From: an uncultured Planctomycetaceae bacterium | Lineage (GTDB): Bacteria > Planctomycetota > Planctomycetia > Pirellulales > Pirellulaceae | Reading direction: 5' to 3' | Assembly: GCA_903927685.1 (NCBI GenBank) | Contig: CAIYOB010001665.1 | Span: 1 to 23,635, forward strand | Length of the DNA: 23,635 nucleotides | In this document: in pieces, positions 1 to 10,042 of the stretch | Numbering within the stretch: the first letter of the stretch is position 1 | Layout of the letters: every line of letters starts with the position of its first letter | Translations under genes and position numbers: made by a program | Notes under the pieces: model-generated | Databases searched by the model: none | Seen by the model: only the letters and a program-made list of their open reading frames with translations | Told to the model about the DNA's origin: nothing

Positions 1-2
1 GC

Positions 3-242
3 ATCGGCGACACCATCATCGGCTGTGGGACGCTCAGCTTCCTTGTCGAAGGGCAGCGCGTCACCCCGATCAGCCCGCTGGGATTCTCCGTCGCGACGGG
101 CGGAGCCTTCATTATTCTGGCCTTTTATCGCTTGTTGGCCGGTTATTGGTTTGTCGAGGGCGAGCATCATCCGCGGATGCGGCTTCGTCCCCAGCCGCGT
201 CGCCGGCGGCGGTACGCCGCATACTCTTTTGACGACGAGTGA
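3..242 (+). CDS. C-terminal part of a small membrane protein (possibly GlsB/YeaQ-like)
   Basis: The gene is cut by the left edge of the window; 79 residues remain, ending at a TGA at 240-242. The fragment opens with IGDTIIG, continues through a Gly/Ser/Thr-rich stretch, and has one clear hydrophobic segment (about residues 28-48, GGAFIILAFYRLLAGYWF). A basic tail rich in Arg and an acidic end (SFDDE) follow. The GDxIIG start followed by a hydrophobic helix resembles the C-terminal half of transglycosylase-associated (GlsB/YeaQ) proteins, but this is a weak resemblance and other small membrane proteins are possible. Frame choice rests on amino-acid composition, since the other two forward frames read as low-complexity Arg/Ser/Pro. 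No functional link to the downstream ATP synthase genes is visible. Confidence 0.5.
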   Translation: MGDTIIGCGTLSFLVEGQRVTPISPLGFSVATGGAFIILAFYRLLAGYWFVEGEHHPRMRLRPQPRRRRRYAAYSFDDE

Positions 243-279
243 GCCGTCGGAAAATCGCCGATTTTACCACGGCAGTCCG

Positions 280-308
280 TTGACCACCGCCAATGCCTAA
301 GATAAAGT
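280..308 (+). promoter_or_regulatory. Putative sigma-70-type promoter for the ATP synthase operon
   Basis: A TTGACC box (280-285, five of six consensus bases) is followed by a 17-base spacer and TAAAGT (303-308, four of six). It lies in the 184-base gap between the partial upstream gene and the first ATP synthase gene, the only gap in this part of the window large enough for an operon promoter. It would leave a leader of roughly 110 bases. The rest of the gap shows no ORF or clear terminator. The call rests on sequence pattern only, and consensus promoters are often weak predictors in GC-rich genomes. Confidence 0.4.
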
Positions 309-426
309 GGGCGAAACCAGTAAGGCTGGTACGGCCCGCGAAGACGGGCTTGGGTGAAAGACGCTGACGGCACGGTGCCCGAGGGCGGTCTTCCCCAGCC
401 TTGGCCTAGGATCGGTTCCTACCGGC

Positions 427-684
427 GTGAAGCCCCCTCCTGACAATCGTCCCCCGCTAGCTGCGGCGTTGGAATGGGTCTCCCAGATTACGGCGATTGC
501 GGTGGAGATCGTCGGCTGTATCTGGTTGGGGCGATGGCTCGATAGCCGGTTGGGTGCCAGTCACTGGGCCGTCGTGGGCTTGGTTGTGGGGCCCTTGTTG
601 GGCTTCTATCATCTGTTGACGGTAACTGGTGTGTTGCGAGGCAATGTCAAACGCGGGAACGGAGACGATGGCAGGCCGCCTTGA
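427..684 (+). CDS. atpZ: AtpZ/AtpI-family small membrane protein of the ATP synthase operon
   Basis: This is an 85-residue protein starting at GTG 427. It has two hydrophobic segments: about residues 19-35 (ITAIAVEIVGCIWLGRW) and 47-67. Between them lies the G-x-W-L-D-x-x-x-G type turn (LGRWLDSRLG) characteristic of the ATPase_gene1 (AtpZ/AtpI) family. Members sit at the head of F-type ATP synthase operons and are thought to help c-ring assembly or ion supply, which fits the position here directly ahead of a second AtpI-like gene and atpB. Its TGA stop overlaps the TTG start of the next gene (TTGA at 681-684), suggesting translational coupling. No strong ribosome binding site precedes the GTG, so the exact start is uncertain. 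Confidence 0.65.
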   Translation: MKPPPDNRPPLAAALEWVSQITAIAVEIVGCIWLGRWLDSRLGASHWAVVGLVVGPLLGFYHLLTVTGVLRGNVKRGNGDDGRPP

Positions 685-1124
685 GCGGCCGCAGAAGTAA
701 CGTGTTGTCGCACAGTCGTTCCACGAGTTTATGGACCGCGTTAGCCCTGTTGACGGTCGTCATCGTCGTCGTGTTTCCGGTGTTTGCCGGGGTTGGGCAT
801 TCGCGGGCGGGTTGGTTCGGTGTTGCCGCGGCGGGAGTCGCTGCGGGAGTGTGCTGGACGAGCGGGCTTCTGGCCCTAATTGCGGCCGGGCGGTTTCGTT
901 CCAGCGGGAACGCCGTGAATGGAATCCTGGTGGGGATGGCGTGTCGCACCGGGATTCCGTTGGTGGCGGGCGTGATGTTGCACAGTTCCGGCGGAGCACT
1001 GGCTGCCGCGGGCGTATTTGGGATGATCCTCGGGTACTACTTGGTGACGCTGGCGGCGGAAACTTTGTTGGCGATCCGCGTCACGGCGGACTCGAGACGA
1101 GACAGCGAAACTGAAGTTATGTAG
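681..1124 (+). CDS. atpI: ATP synthase I chain-like membrane protein
   Basis: This is a 147-residue protein with four predicted transmembrane helices, at roughly residues 16-36, 44-68, 79-102 and 106-130. The segment before the last helix contains RTGIPL, like the conserved Arg of the AtpI family (ATP-synt_I). AtpI proteins are non-essential assembly factors for the c-ring. The operon slot between atpZ and atpB supports the call more than sequence similarity does. The start used is TTG at 681, overlapping the previous stop; an in-frame GTG at 702 is an alternative that would remove seven residues. The C-terminus is short, polar and acidic. Confidence 0.6.
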   Translation: MSGRRSNVLSHSRSTSLWTALALLTVVIVVVFPVFAGVGHSRAGWFGVAAAGVAAGVCWTSGLLALIAAGRFRSSGNAVNGILVGMACRTGIPLVAGVMLHSSGGALAAAGVFGMILGYYLVTLAAETLLAIRVTADSRRDSETEVM

Positions 1125-1141
1125 AAGCTCACGTAGAAGCT

Positions 1142-2479
1142 ATGGCCTCGACCGTACTGCACATCAAAGACGCCTACTACTTCGAAGTTCCGAAGCTTCT
1201 CTGGCCGTCCCATCGCCAGGGGAAGGCCGCGTTCCCTGACGTCTGGGTCAGCTTGGATCCGGAGTTCCAGTTGTGGGAAGCGGAGCGGATTCACGCGGGG
1301 CTGGCCAAGTCTGTCAGCGAAGTCCCGGATTGGCCGGTGCTGCGCGACGAGTATCTGACCTGGAAACAGGACCCCAGCAACGTCGGCAAGCCGCTGGATG
1401 TCATGCTGGAAGCTCGGTACGCCGAGGCCAGGCAGGCGTACGAGAAGCAGTTTCTAAGCAGCCATCCGGATTCGCCGGGTGCGGCTCCTGCCGGACCCGC
1501 GTTCGACGCCTATGTCCAGGCGAATTCCATGCCGGACGCTTGGTTTGTGCGGCTTTTCGCCAAGTCCGACTTCGCGGGCCAATGGGCGGAGATCAAGCAG
1601 CAGGGGGGCGATGTCGCCGCGTACAAGCAGCTGCCGCAGGAGTGGTCGTCAGAGAAAATCGCGGCCTACAACCAGCGGCTGAGCGGCAAGATCCTGATTC
1701 CTCAGCCCTTGGGCCAGCTGCGTAATCTCTACGAGCCGGAAGCGGGCTTTTGCATCTCCAAGTTCCTCGTCATCGAACTGACCGTGGCCTTGGTACTCCT
1801 GCTGGTCTTTGGCCGGCTGGCCAGGCGCGTCGCCTCGGGGGATCCGCCCCGGGGGCCATTGGCGAATCTGCTGGAGATTTTTCTGGTCTACATTCGGGAC
1901 AATATCGCCCGCCCGGCGATTGGTGCCCACGACGGGGACAAGTTCGTGCCCCTGTTGTGGACCATGTTCATGTTCATCCTGGTCTGCAACCTGTGCGGCC
2001 TGCTGCCTTGGGTTGGCTCGCCGACGGCTTCGTTCAGTGTGACCACATCCTTGGCTTTCGTCACGTTTTCGACGGGGGTGATGGGCGGGATCAGGAAGTT
2101 CGGCCCGTTGGGTTTTTTCGCCAATCAGATCCCTTCGATGGATCTCGCGTGGCCAATGGCGATAGTCATCAAGCCGATGCTGCTGGCGATTGAGTTGTTG
2201 GGGCTGTGCATCAAGCACTTGGTCTTGGGCATTCGTCTGCTCGCCAATATGGTTGCCGGGCACTTGGTGTTGCTGGGCGTCATGGGGTTGGCGTTCGGAG
2301 CCGCCGCCGCGGCGCAGTTCCACGACGCCCCGGGTTGGCAATGGGGGTTGACCGCGCTGATTTCGATCGTGGCGTCCACCCTGTTCAGTTGTCTCGAGTT
2401 GTTTGTAGCCTTCTTACAGGCTTACATTTTCACGTTTCTCTCTGCGTTGTTCATCGGGGCCGCGACGCATCACCATTAG
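1142..2479 (+). CDS. atpB: ATP synthase Fo subunit a, with long N-terminal soluble insert
   Basis: Subunit a forms the ion half-channels beside the c-ring. The catalytic region is intact: the essential arginine lies in LGIRLLANMVAGH (R365) and the conserved glutamine in FLQAYIF (Q425). Membrane helices fall at about 207-225, 268-290, 300-315, 336-356, 366-390 and 402-440. The protein is 445 residues, against about 230-290 in most bacteria. The excess is a polar, charged stretch at about residues 25-182, between a short N-terminal motif (HIKDAYYFEVPKLLW) and a conserved-looking ILIPQPLGQL..LYE segment just before the first helix. By subunit a topology this insert would lie outside the cytoplasm. 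The start is ATG 1142; the sequence just upstream is a 9-base direct repeat (1121-1129, 1133-1141) with no good ribosome binding site. I am sure of the family. Confidence 0.95.
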   Translation: MASTVLHIKDAYYFEVPKLLWPSHRQGKAAFPDVWVSLDPEFQLWEAERIHAGLAKSVSEVPDWPVLRDEYLTWKQDPSNVGKPLDVMLEARYAEARQAYEKQFLSSHPDSPGAAPAGPAFDAYVQANSMPDAWFVRLFAKSDFAGQWAEIKQQGGDVAAYKQLPQEWSSEKIAAYNQRLSGKILIPQPLGQLRNLYEPEAGFCISKFLVIELTVALVLLLVFGRLARRVASGDPPRGPLANLLEIFLVYIRDNIARPAIGAHDGDKFVPLLWTMFMFILVCNLCGLLPWVGSPTASFSVTTSLAFVTFSTGVMGGIRKFGPLGFFANQIPSMDLAWPMAIVIKPMLLAIELLGLCIKHLVLGIRLLANMVAGHLVLLGVMGLAFGAAAAAQFHDAPGWQWGLTALISIVASTLFSCLELFVAFLQAYIFTFLSALFIGAATHHH

Positions 2480-2522
2480 CGCGGCGCCCGCCGGGCAAAC
2501 CATACGACGTTGTCTCGTTTTC

Positions 2523-2534
2523 AAAGGAGAAAGG
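2523..2534 (+). promoter_or_regulatory. Strong ribosome binding site that fixes the GTG start of atpE
   Basis: AAAGGAGAAAGG lies directly upstream of GTG 2539; the AGGAGA core ends 8 bases before the start codon. The reading frame is open much further upstream, inside atpB, so this site decides the true start. It is one of the strongest Shine-Dalgarno matches in the operon, as expected for the c subunit, which is needed in many copies. Confidence 0.7.
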
Positions 2535-2538
2535 TTCC

Positions 2539-2835
2539 GTGAACAAGTTTGCGAAATTGTTGTTCTGGGGTTTCGGTATGACGCTGGTGTTGGCGGTTCC
2601 CGCCTTGGCCGCCGAGGGCGGGGCTGGGGATGCGTCCCTGGTCTTCACCAGGTATTTCGGCGCGGGGCTGACCGTGATCGGCGCCGCGTACGGGATCGGC
2701 AAGCTGGCCAGCAGCGCCTACGAAGGAATGTCGCGCCAGCCCGAGGTCGCCGGTAACATCCAGACAGCGATGATCATCGCCGCGGCGTTGATCGAAGGTT
2801 TTACGTTCTTTGCGCTGTACATTTGCATGAGCTAG
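2539..2835 (+). CDS. atpE: ATP synthase Fo subunit c (ring subunit)
   Basis: This 98-residue protein folds as a helical hairpin that forms the rotor ring. A cleavable-looking N-terminal leader (about residues 1-25, ending ALAAEG) precedes helix 1, so the protein is longer than the usual 70-90 residues. Helix 1 carries the G-x-G pattern (GAAYGIGK), followed by the polar loop RQPE that contacts F1, and helix 2 carries the ion-binding carboxylate E86 (ALIEGFTFFAL). Aligned on the loop, the position that is Gln in sodium-binding rings is Ile here. The residues after E86 are Gly and, five residues on, Phe, rather than Ser and Tyr. This points to proton coupling. The start is GTG, chosen by the strong ribosome binding site. 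Confidence 0.94.
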   Translation: MNKFAKLLFWGFGMTLVLAVPALAAEGGAGDASLVFTRYFGAGLTVIGAAYGIGKLASSAYEGMSRQPEVAGNIQTAMIIAAALIEGFTFFALYICMS

Positions 2836-2865
2836 GCATACCGGCCAGGCGACCAACGGGAGGCG

Positions 2866-3585
2866 ATGGTGGTGCAACGACGAACCTTCTGGAGACTGGG
2901 GGCAGCGGTCACGGGCGCCTGGCTGGCGTTGGCTGCCGGATTGCTCCCGAGTGAACGCGTTTGCGGAGCAGACGAAGCTGGAGCGACTGTTTCGGCTGAA
3001 GCGGAGCCAGCCGCCGCCGAAGCCGCAGCGGCCGGGCATGGGCACCACGATCCGTACGATCTGACCCATGCCAACGCAGGTCCCAAGCTGGAGGACCCGA
3101 CGGAATGGCGCTACGACATGGCGTTGTGCACGCTGGCCGTCTTCCTGTTGCTGCTCGGTCTGCTGGGAAAATTCGCCTGGGGGCCGATCATGATGGGCCT
3201 GCAGCGCCGCGAGCAATCCATCCTCGCTCGCATCGAAGCCGCTAAAGCGAGTGCGGACGAGGCTGCGGCGCAACTCGCCGAGTATCGGGCCAAGTTGGCC
3301 TCCGCAGGCCAGGAAGCGCAGGAATTGTTGGCCAAGGCGCGCCGCGACGGCGAGGCGGCGGCCGACGCGATCCGCCGCGCTGCCCAGGATGCTGCGGCTC
3401 GCGAACGGGATCGCGCGATCGCCGACATTCAAGCCGCCAAGAATGTCGCGGTCACGGAGATCGGCCGACACGCGGCCGATCTGGCTGTCAAGCTGGCCGG
3501 ACGGATCGTGCGCCGCGAACTCAGCCCGCAGGACCACAACGCGATGATCGTCGAAGCCATGGAAAAGTTGCCCAGCCAGAATTAG
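2866..3585 (+). CDS. atpF: ATP synthase Fo subunit b, with N-terminal extension
   Basis: Subunit b is the peripheral stalk linking Fo to F1. The 239-residue protein has a signal-peptide-like start (RR at 5-6, hydrophobic to about residue 27, Cys at 33). An Ala/Glu-rich spacer with a short histidine cluster (GHGHHD, 57-62) comes next. One transmembrane helix lies at about 85-107, followed by a long charged coiled coil to the end (RREQSILARIEAAKASADEA onward). The usual length is about 155-175, so roughly 70 extra residues precede the membrane helix. The GGGAGG at 2858-2863 sits only two bases before ATG 2866; an in-frame GTG at 2872 has better spacing (8 bases) and could be the real start. The heptad-like, alanine-rich C-terminus and operon position make the identity firm. 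Confidence 0.92.
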   Translation: MVVQRRTFWRLGAAVTGAWLALAAGLLPSERVCGADEAGATVSAEAEPAAAEAAAAGHGHHDPYDLTHANAGPKLEDPTEWRYDMALCTLAVFLLLLGLLGKFAWGPIMMGLQRREQSILARIEAAKASADEAAAQLAEYRAKLASAGQEAQELLAKARRDGEAAADAIRRAAQDAAARERDRAIADIQAAKNVAVTEIGRHAADLAVKLAGRIVRRELSPQDHNAMIVEAMEKLPSQN

Positions 3586-3621
3586 CTGCAGCAAGAGTCA
3601 ATTCGTAGCGGATGAGCAGTG

Positions 3622-4257
3622 ATGAGCGAACCCGTCCGGCAAGCCACCATTTTTGATTCCGGCCAAGAGCACGTCGGGGCCGTGTACGCCAAGGCACTGT
3701 TGGGCGCGGCCGCCGCGGCCGGCCAAGCAGACGCTGTGGTCGAGGAATTGGACTCGTTCGTGGCGGACGTGCTGGACCGCTTGCCGGTGTTGGAAGCAAC
3801 CTTGGCTTCACCCCGGGTGCCTATGGAGGCGAAGCTGGCGTTGCTGGACAAGGGATTGGGCGGGCGGATGTCGGACACCTTGCTGAATTTCGTCAAGGTG
3901 GTCTGCCGGCACCAGCGGTTCGACTGTCTGCGGGCGGTCCGCCGGGCGGCCGAACTCTTGTGGAACGAGGCGCAGGGGCGAGTCGACGTGCAGGTTCGGA
4001 CACCCGCCCCGCTGGACGCCGGACAGTACGAGCTGGTCACACGGCGTTTGGAAACGCTGCTTGGCAAGCAGGTGAACCTCGACGTCCAGGAAGACGAAAG
4101 CCTGATCGGCGGGCTGGTGGTTCGCGTCGGAGATATGGTGTATGACGCCAGCGTGGCCAACGAGCTGAATCGGCTGCGCGACTCGGCAACGGATGCGGTG
4201 GTTCATGCGGTGCGGAAATCGTCGAATCGTTTCGCGGCGCCGGGATCAAACGCGTGA
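3622..4257 (+). CDS. atpH: ATP synthase F1 subunit delta (OSCP)
   Basis: Delta caps the F1 head and binds subunit b. The 211-residue protein has the alpha-helical N-terminal domain (about 15-115, including HVGAVYAKALLGAA, the typical start of the delta family). The C-terminal domain carries the conserved D-E-S-L-I-G-G-L-V-V-R-x-G-D motif (about residues 157-171). GTG 3619 and ATG 3622 are adjacent; the ATG is preferred. It sits between atpF and atpA, as expected. The length is slightly above the usual 175-185 because of a tail after the last conserved helix. Confidence 0.92.
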   Translation: MSEPVRQATIFDSGQEHVGAVYAKALLGAAAAAGQADAVVEELDSFVADVLDRLPVLEATLASPRVPMEAKLALLDKGLGGRMSDTLLNFVKVVCRHQRFDCLRAVRRAAELLWNEAQGRVDVQVRTPAPLDAGQYELVTRRLETLLGKQVNLDVQEDESLIGGLVVRVGDMVYDASVANELNRLRDSATDAVVHAVRKSSNRFAAPGSNA

Positions 4258-4304
4258 ACAGATAAACTGGGGGGATTCGAAAAGATTCTTTCGGACCCCG
4301 GGTT

Positions 4305-4310
4305 GTGAGG
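4305..4310 (+). promoter_or_regulatory. Ribosome binding site that decides the atpA start
   Basis: GTGAGG at 4305-4310 is followed six bases later by ATG 4317. The GTG within this motif is itself in frame and could be mistaken for a start, but it is better read as part of the Shine-Dalgarno site. The protein from ATG 4317 begins [18 protein letters not shown], which matches the usual alpha N-terminus. Confidence 0.6.
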
Positions 4311-4316
4311 ACTCAG

Positions 4317-5840
4317 ATGAGATTTAATGCAGACGAAATCGCCTCGGTCTTGCAGAAGGAGATCGAGCAGTTCGAGAGCCGGATCGATGTCCGCGAAGTC
4401 GGCACGGTGTTGGAGGCGGGCGACGGCATCGCCCGCGTCTACGGCTTGTCGGGCGTGATGTCGGGCGAGATGGTCGAATTCCCCAACGGCGTCCAGGGAC
4501 AGGCTTTCAACCTGGAAGAGAACAGCGTCGGCGTGATCATTCTGGGCGACTACCTGGGGATCTCGGCGGGCGATGAAGTGCGAGCCCTGGGGCGGCTGCT
4601 GTCGGTGCCGGTGGGCGAGGCCGTGGTCGGACGCGTGCTCGACCCGTTGGGCAACCCATTGGACGGCAAGGGACCCGTGGACGCCCAGGAATTTCGTCCG
4701 GTCGAAGTCATCGCCACGGGCGTCTCCCAGCGGCAGCCGGTCTGCGAACCGCTGCAGACGGGAATCAAGGCCATCGACGCCATGACGCCGATCGGACGCG
4801 GGCAGCGCGAGTTGATCATCGGTGACCGCCGCACCGGCAAAACCGCGATCGCGCTGGACGCGATCATCAACCAGCGGCAGTCGGGCGTGAAATGCTTCTA
4901 CGTCGCGATCGGCCAGAAGGACTCGTCCGTCGCCGGTGTGATCGCGGAACTGGAAAAGCACGGGGCGATGGATTACACCACGGTCATCGTCTCAGGTGCG
5001 AGTTCACCCGCGCCGCTGCAATACGTCGCGCCCTACGCGGGCACGGCGATGGCCGAGCACTTCATGTTCAACGGCCAGCATGCCCTGATTGTCTACGACG
5101 ATTTGTCGAAACAAGCCGTCGCCTATCGCCAGCTGTCGCTGCTGATGCGGCGCCCGCCGGGACGGGAAGCCTATCCCGGTGACGTGTTCTACTGTCACAG
5201 CCGGCTGCTGGAACGGTCGGCCAAATTGTCCGCCGAACTGGGCGGCGGTTCGCTGACCTCGCTGCCGATCATCGAAACGCTCGAAGGCGAAGTCTCGGCG
5301 TACATTCCGACCAACGTGATTTCGATTACCGACGGCCAGATCTACCTGCAGCCGGATTTGTTCTTCGCCGGCCAGCGGCCCGCCATGAACGCCGGGATTT
5401 CGGTCTCCCGCGTCGGCGGCAAGGCCCAGATCAAGGCCATGAAAAAGGTGGCTGGCGGGTTGCGTCTGGACTTGGCCTCGTTCCGCGAACTGGAAGCGTT
5501 CGCCCAACTGGGCACGGAACTGGATGCGGCCACCCAGGCCCGCCTGGACCGCGGCTACCGGATGGTCGAACTGCTGAAGCAGGGCCAGTACAAGCCGATG
5601 CACGTGGTCGACCAGGTGCTGATCATCTACGCCGGAACCCGAGGGTACCTGGACGACGTGCCGATCCCCGAAGTCCAGGCTTGGGAGCAAGGGTTCCTGG
5701 ACTTTGTGCGCCAGCACAAAGCCAACATCTGGAAAGCGCTGGACGAGGTCAAGGACGTCAGCGAAGCCGTGGAAAAGGAGATCATCGCGGCGATCAAGGA
5801 ATTCAAGGGCCGTTACACCGCCGGCAAGAAACCGGCGTGA
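4317..5840 (+). CDS. atpA: ATP synthase F1 subunit alpha
   Basis: Alpha forms the non-catalytic nucleotide sites of the F1 hexamer. The protein is 507 residues, the standard length. It has the beta-barrel N-terminal domain (1-95) and the Walker A loop GDRRTGKT (169-176, K175), numbered as in Escherichia coli. The family signature region reads [20 protein letters not shown], and the C-terminal helical domain begins after about residue 375. No disruption is seen. Start choice is explained under the ribosome binding site at 4305-4310. It is expressed with atpH upstream (59-base gap) and atpG downstream (54-base gap). Confidence 0.97.
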   Translation: MRFNADEIASVLQKEIEQFESRIDVREVGTVLEAGDGIARVYGLSGVMSGEMVEFPNGVQGQAFNLEENSVGVIILGDYLGISAGDEVRALGRLLSVPVGEAVVGRVLDPLGNPLDGKGPVDAQEFRPVEVIATGVSQRQPVCEPLQTGIKAIDAMTPIGRGQRELIIGDRRTGKTAIALDAIINQRQSGVKCFYVAIGQKDSSVAGVIAELEKHGAMDYTTVIVSGASSPAPLQYVAPYAGTAMAEHFMFNGQHALIVYDDLSKQAVAYRQLSLLMRRPPGREAYPGDVFYCHSRLLERSAKLSAELGGGSLTSLPIIETLEGEVSAYIPTNVISITDGQIYLQPDLFFAGQRPAMNAGISVSRVGGKAQIKAMKKVAGGLRLDLASFRELEAFAQLGTELDAATQARLDRGYRMVELLKQGQYKPMHVVDQVLIIYAGTRGYLDDVPIPEVQAWEQGFLDFVRQHKANIWKALDEVKDVSEAVEKEIIAAIKEFKGRYTAGKKPA

Positions 5841-5894
5841 TCTGCGGCCGAAGACCGCCTTTCACCGTACCCCGTTTTAGCCTGAGCCCGACGC

Positions 5895-8301
<2,407 letters not shown>

Positions 8302-8328
8302 TGACCGTATTCCGAGGACCGCTTTGAG

Positions 8329-8730
8329 ATGGCAACCACACTGCAATGCACCGTCGTCACGCCGGAGCGCAAGGCGCTGGATCAGGCCGTCGATTTCGTC
8401 GCCCTGCCGCTTTATGACGGCGAGATCGGGATCGCGCCCGGCCACGCGCCGCTGATCGGTCGCTTGGGTTACGGCGAAATGCGCTTGCGTCGCGACAACC
8501 AGGTCAGCCGGTTCTACGTGGATGGCGGCTTCGTCCAAGTCGTTGACAACCAGATCGCCGTGCTGACAGCCCAGGCGGTCCCGGCCGATCAGGTCGACGA
8601 GCAGGCCGCCCAAAAACGCCTGGACGCGGCCCGACAGCAACCCGCGACGACGCCCGAGCAACTGCAGATCCGCGACCGGGAGATCGCCCAGGCCCGCGGC
8701 CAGCTGCGCGTCGCACGGCGCGCGGAATAG
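8329..8730 (+). CDS. atpC: ATP synthase F1 subunit epsilon
   Basis: Epsilon links the c-ring to gamma and can inhibit ATP hydrolysis. The 133-residue protein has the beta-sandwich domain (1-85; GEIGIAPGHAPLIGRL is the family hallmark). The C-terminal helical hairpin (about 88-130) is rich in Ala, Arg and Gln (DEQAAQKRLDAARQQ). The complete hairpin means the self-inhibitory form is possible. It lies 27 bases after atpD and ends the ATP synthase set. Confidence 0.94.
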   Translation: MATTLQCTVVTPERKALDQAVDFVALPLYDGEIGIAPGHAPLIGRLGYGEMRLRRDNQVSRFYVDGGFVQVVDNQIAVLTAQAVPADQVDEQAAQKRLDAARQQPATTPEQLQIRDREIAQARGQLRVARRAE

Positions 8731-8752
8731 CAACCCAGCACGGAGGTAGACG

Positions 8753-9136
8753 ATGAACGGTCCGGACTTTGACAAGCACGAGTTGATTCCCGTGATCGCC
8801 CAGGACGACGCCAGCGGCGATGTGCTGATGCTGGCCTATATGAACCGGACGGCCTACGAAGAGACGTTGCAGACGGGCCGCGTGGTGTACTTCAGCCGCA
8901 GCCGCCAGAAGCTGTGGCGCAAGGGCGAAGAGAGCGGCAACGTCCAGGAATTGCGGAGCATCTATTTCGACTGCGATGCCGACACCCTGCTGGTCAAGGT
9001 CCACCAGATCGGCGCGGCCGCATGCCACGAGGGCTACCGCAGTTGCTTCTTCCGCCGGATCGACCCGGCCACGCGGCAAGTCGAAACGGTCGGCGAACGA
9101 GTCTTTGATCCCGCCGTCGTGTACAAGAAGTCCTGA
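8753..9136 (+). CDS. hisI: Phosphoribosyl-AMP cyclohydrolase
   Basis: HisI opens the purine ring of phosphoribosyl-AMP, the third step of histidine synthesis, using zinc and magnesium. The 127-residue protein has the family motifs in order: [18 protein letters not shown] (48-65), the metal-binding DCDAD (73-77; Cys 74 is a likely zinc ligand) and [10 protein letters not shown] (90-99, with C91 and C98). The common SGH of the first motif is SGN here. It is a stand-alone enzyme, with no fused HisE pyrophosphohydrolase domain. A strong GGAGG precedes ATG 8753. It follows atpC by 22 bases and precedes hisG by 27, so it is probably on the ATP synthase transcript. Confidence 0.95.
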   Translation: MNGPDFDKHELIPVIAQDDASGDVLMLAYMNRTAYEETLQTGRVVYFSRSRQKLWRKGEESGNVQELRSIYFDCDADTLLVKVHQIGAAACHEGYRSCFFRRIDPATRQVETVGERVFDPAVVYKKS

Positions 9137-9163
9137 GCCCAGCTCATTCCGTCAGGTTACTCC

Positions 9164-10042
9164 ATGTCCGATCGAGTCTTGAAATTGGGGATTCCCGCCG
9201 GCAGCCTGCAAGAAGCGACCGCCCAGCTGTTCCTCCGCGCCGGCTACAAGATCACGTTCTCGTCGCGCTCGTACTACCCGTCGATCGACGACCGGGAGAT
9301 CGAGTGCTTGCTGATCCGGGCCCAAGAGATGGCGCGGTATGTCGAGCAAGGCATCTTGGACGCCGGGATTACCGGTTATGACTGGGTACTGGAAACCGGG
9401 GCGCAGGTCGTCGAGGTCTGCGAACTGACGTTTTCCAAGGTCAGCCGCCGTCCGGTGCGGTGGGTGCTGTGCGTCCCGAACGACTCGCCCGTGCAGAGCG
9501 TCCGGGACTTGGAGGGCAAACGCATCGCCACCGAAGCCGTCGGCTTGACCAAAGCCTTCCTGGCCCGGCACGGCGTGAACGCAGTCGTCGAGTTTTCGTG
9601 GGGCGCCACCGAAGTCAAGCCGCCGCGGTTGGCGGACGCGATCGTCGAGGTCACCGAGACGGGCAGTTCGCTGCGCGCCAATAACCTGCGAATCATTGAC
9701 GAGGTGCTGCAAAGCACCACCCGGCTGATCGCCAACCAGGCATCCTACGCCGATCCCTGGGTCCGCCAGAAACTCGAAAATATCTCCCTGATGCTCCAGG
9801 CCTGTTTGAATGCCGAGGGCAAAGTCGGACTGATGATGAACGTCCCGCGCGCGGACCTGGACAAGATTCTGGCCCTGCTGCCCGCCCTGCAAAAGCCCAC
9901 CGTCGCCGCCTTGTCCGATCCCGACTGGGTCGACGTCAACACCATCCTGGACGAGACGGTCGTGCGGACGCTGATCCCCAAGCTGAAAGCGGTCGGCGCC
10001 AAAGGGATCGTCGAGTATCCGATCAACAAGATCATCGACTGA
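9164..10042 (+). CDS. hisG: ATP phosphoribosyltransferase, long form
   Basis: HisG joins ATP and PRPP in the first, feedback-controlled step of histidine synthesis. The 292-residue protein is the long (HisG-L) form. The two periplasmic-binding-like lobes of the catalytic region include [11 protein letters not shown] and the PRPP-binding loop [18 protein letters not shown]-terminal ACT-like regulatory domain follows (about 218-292, ending [14 protein letters not shown]). Having that domain, it needs no HisZ and is expected to be inhibited by histidine. The start is ATG 9164, with only a weak upstream purine stretch. Being downstream of hisI and the atp genes is unusual and may reflect shared ATP demand or simple gene order. 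Confidence 0.95.
   Translation: MSDRVLKLGIPAGSLQEATAQLFLRAGYKITFSSRSYYPSIDDREIECLLIRAQEMARYVEQGILDAGITGYDWVLETGAQVVEVCELTFSKVSRRPVRWVLCVPNDSPVQSVRDLEGKRIATEAVGLTKAFLARHGVNAVVEFSWGATEVKPPRLADAIVEVTETGSSLRANNLRIIDEVLQSTTRLIANQASYADPWVRQKLENISLMLQACLNAEGKVGLMMNVPRADLDKILALLPALQKPTVAALSDPDWVDVNTILDETVVRTLIPKLKAVGAKGIVEYPINKIID

Noticed and set aside
2206..2538. Upstream extension of the atpE frame inside atpB
   Set aside because: The strong ribosome binding site and the leader plus hairpin of the c subunit fit GTG 2539; the extension is not protein-like.
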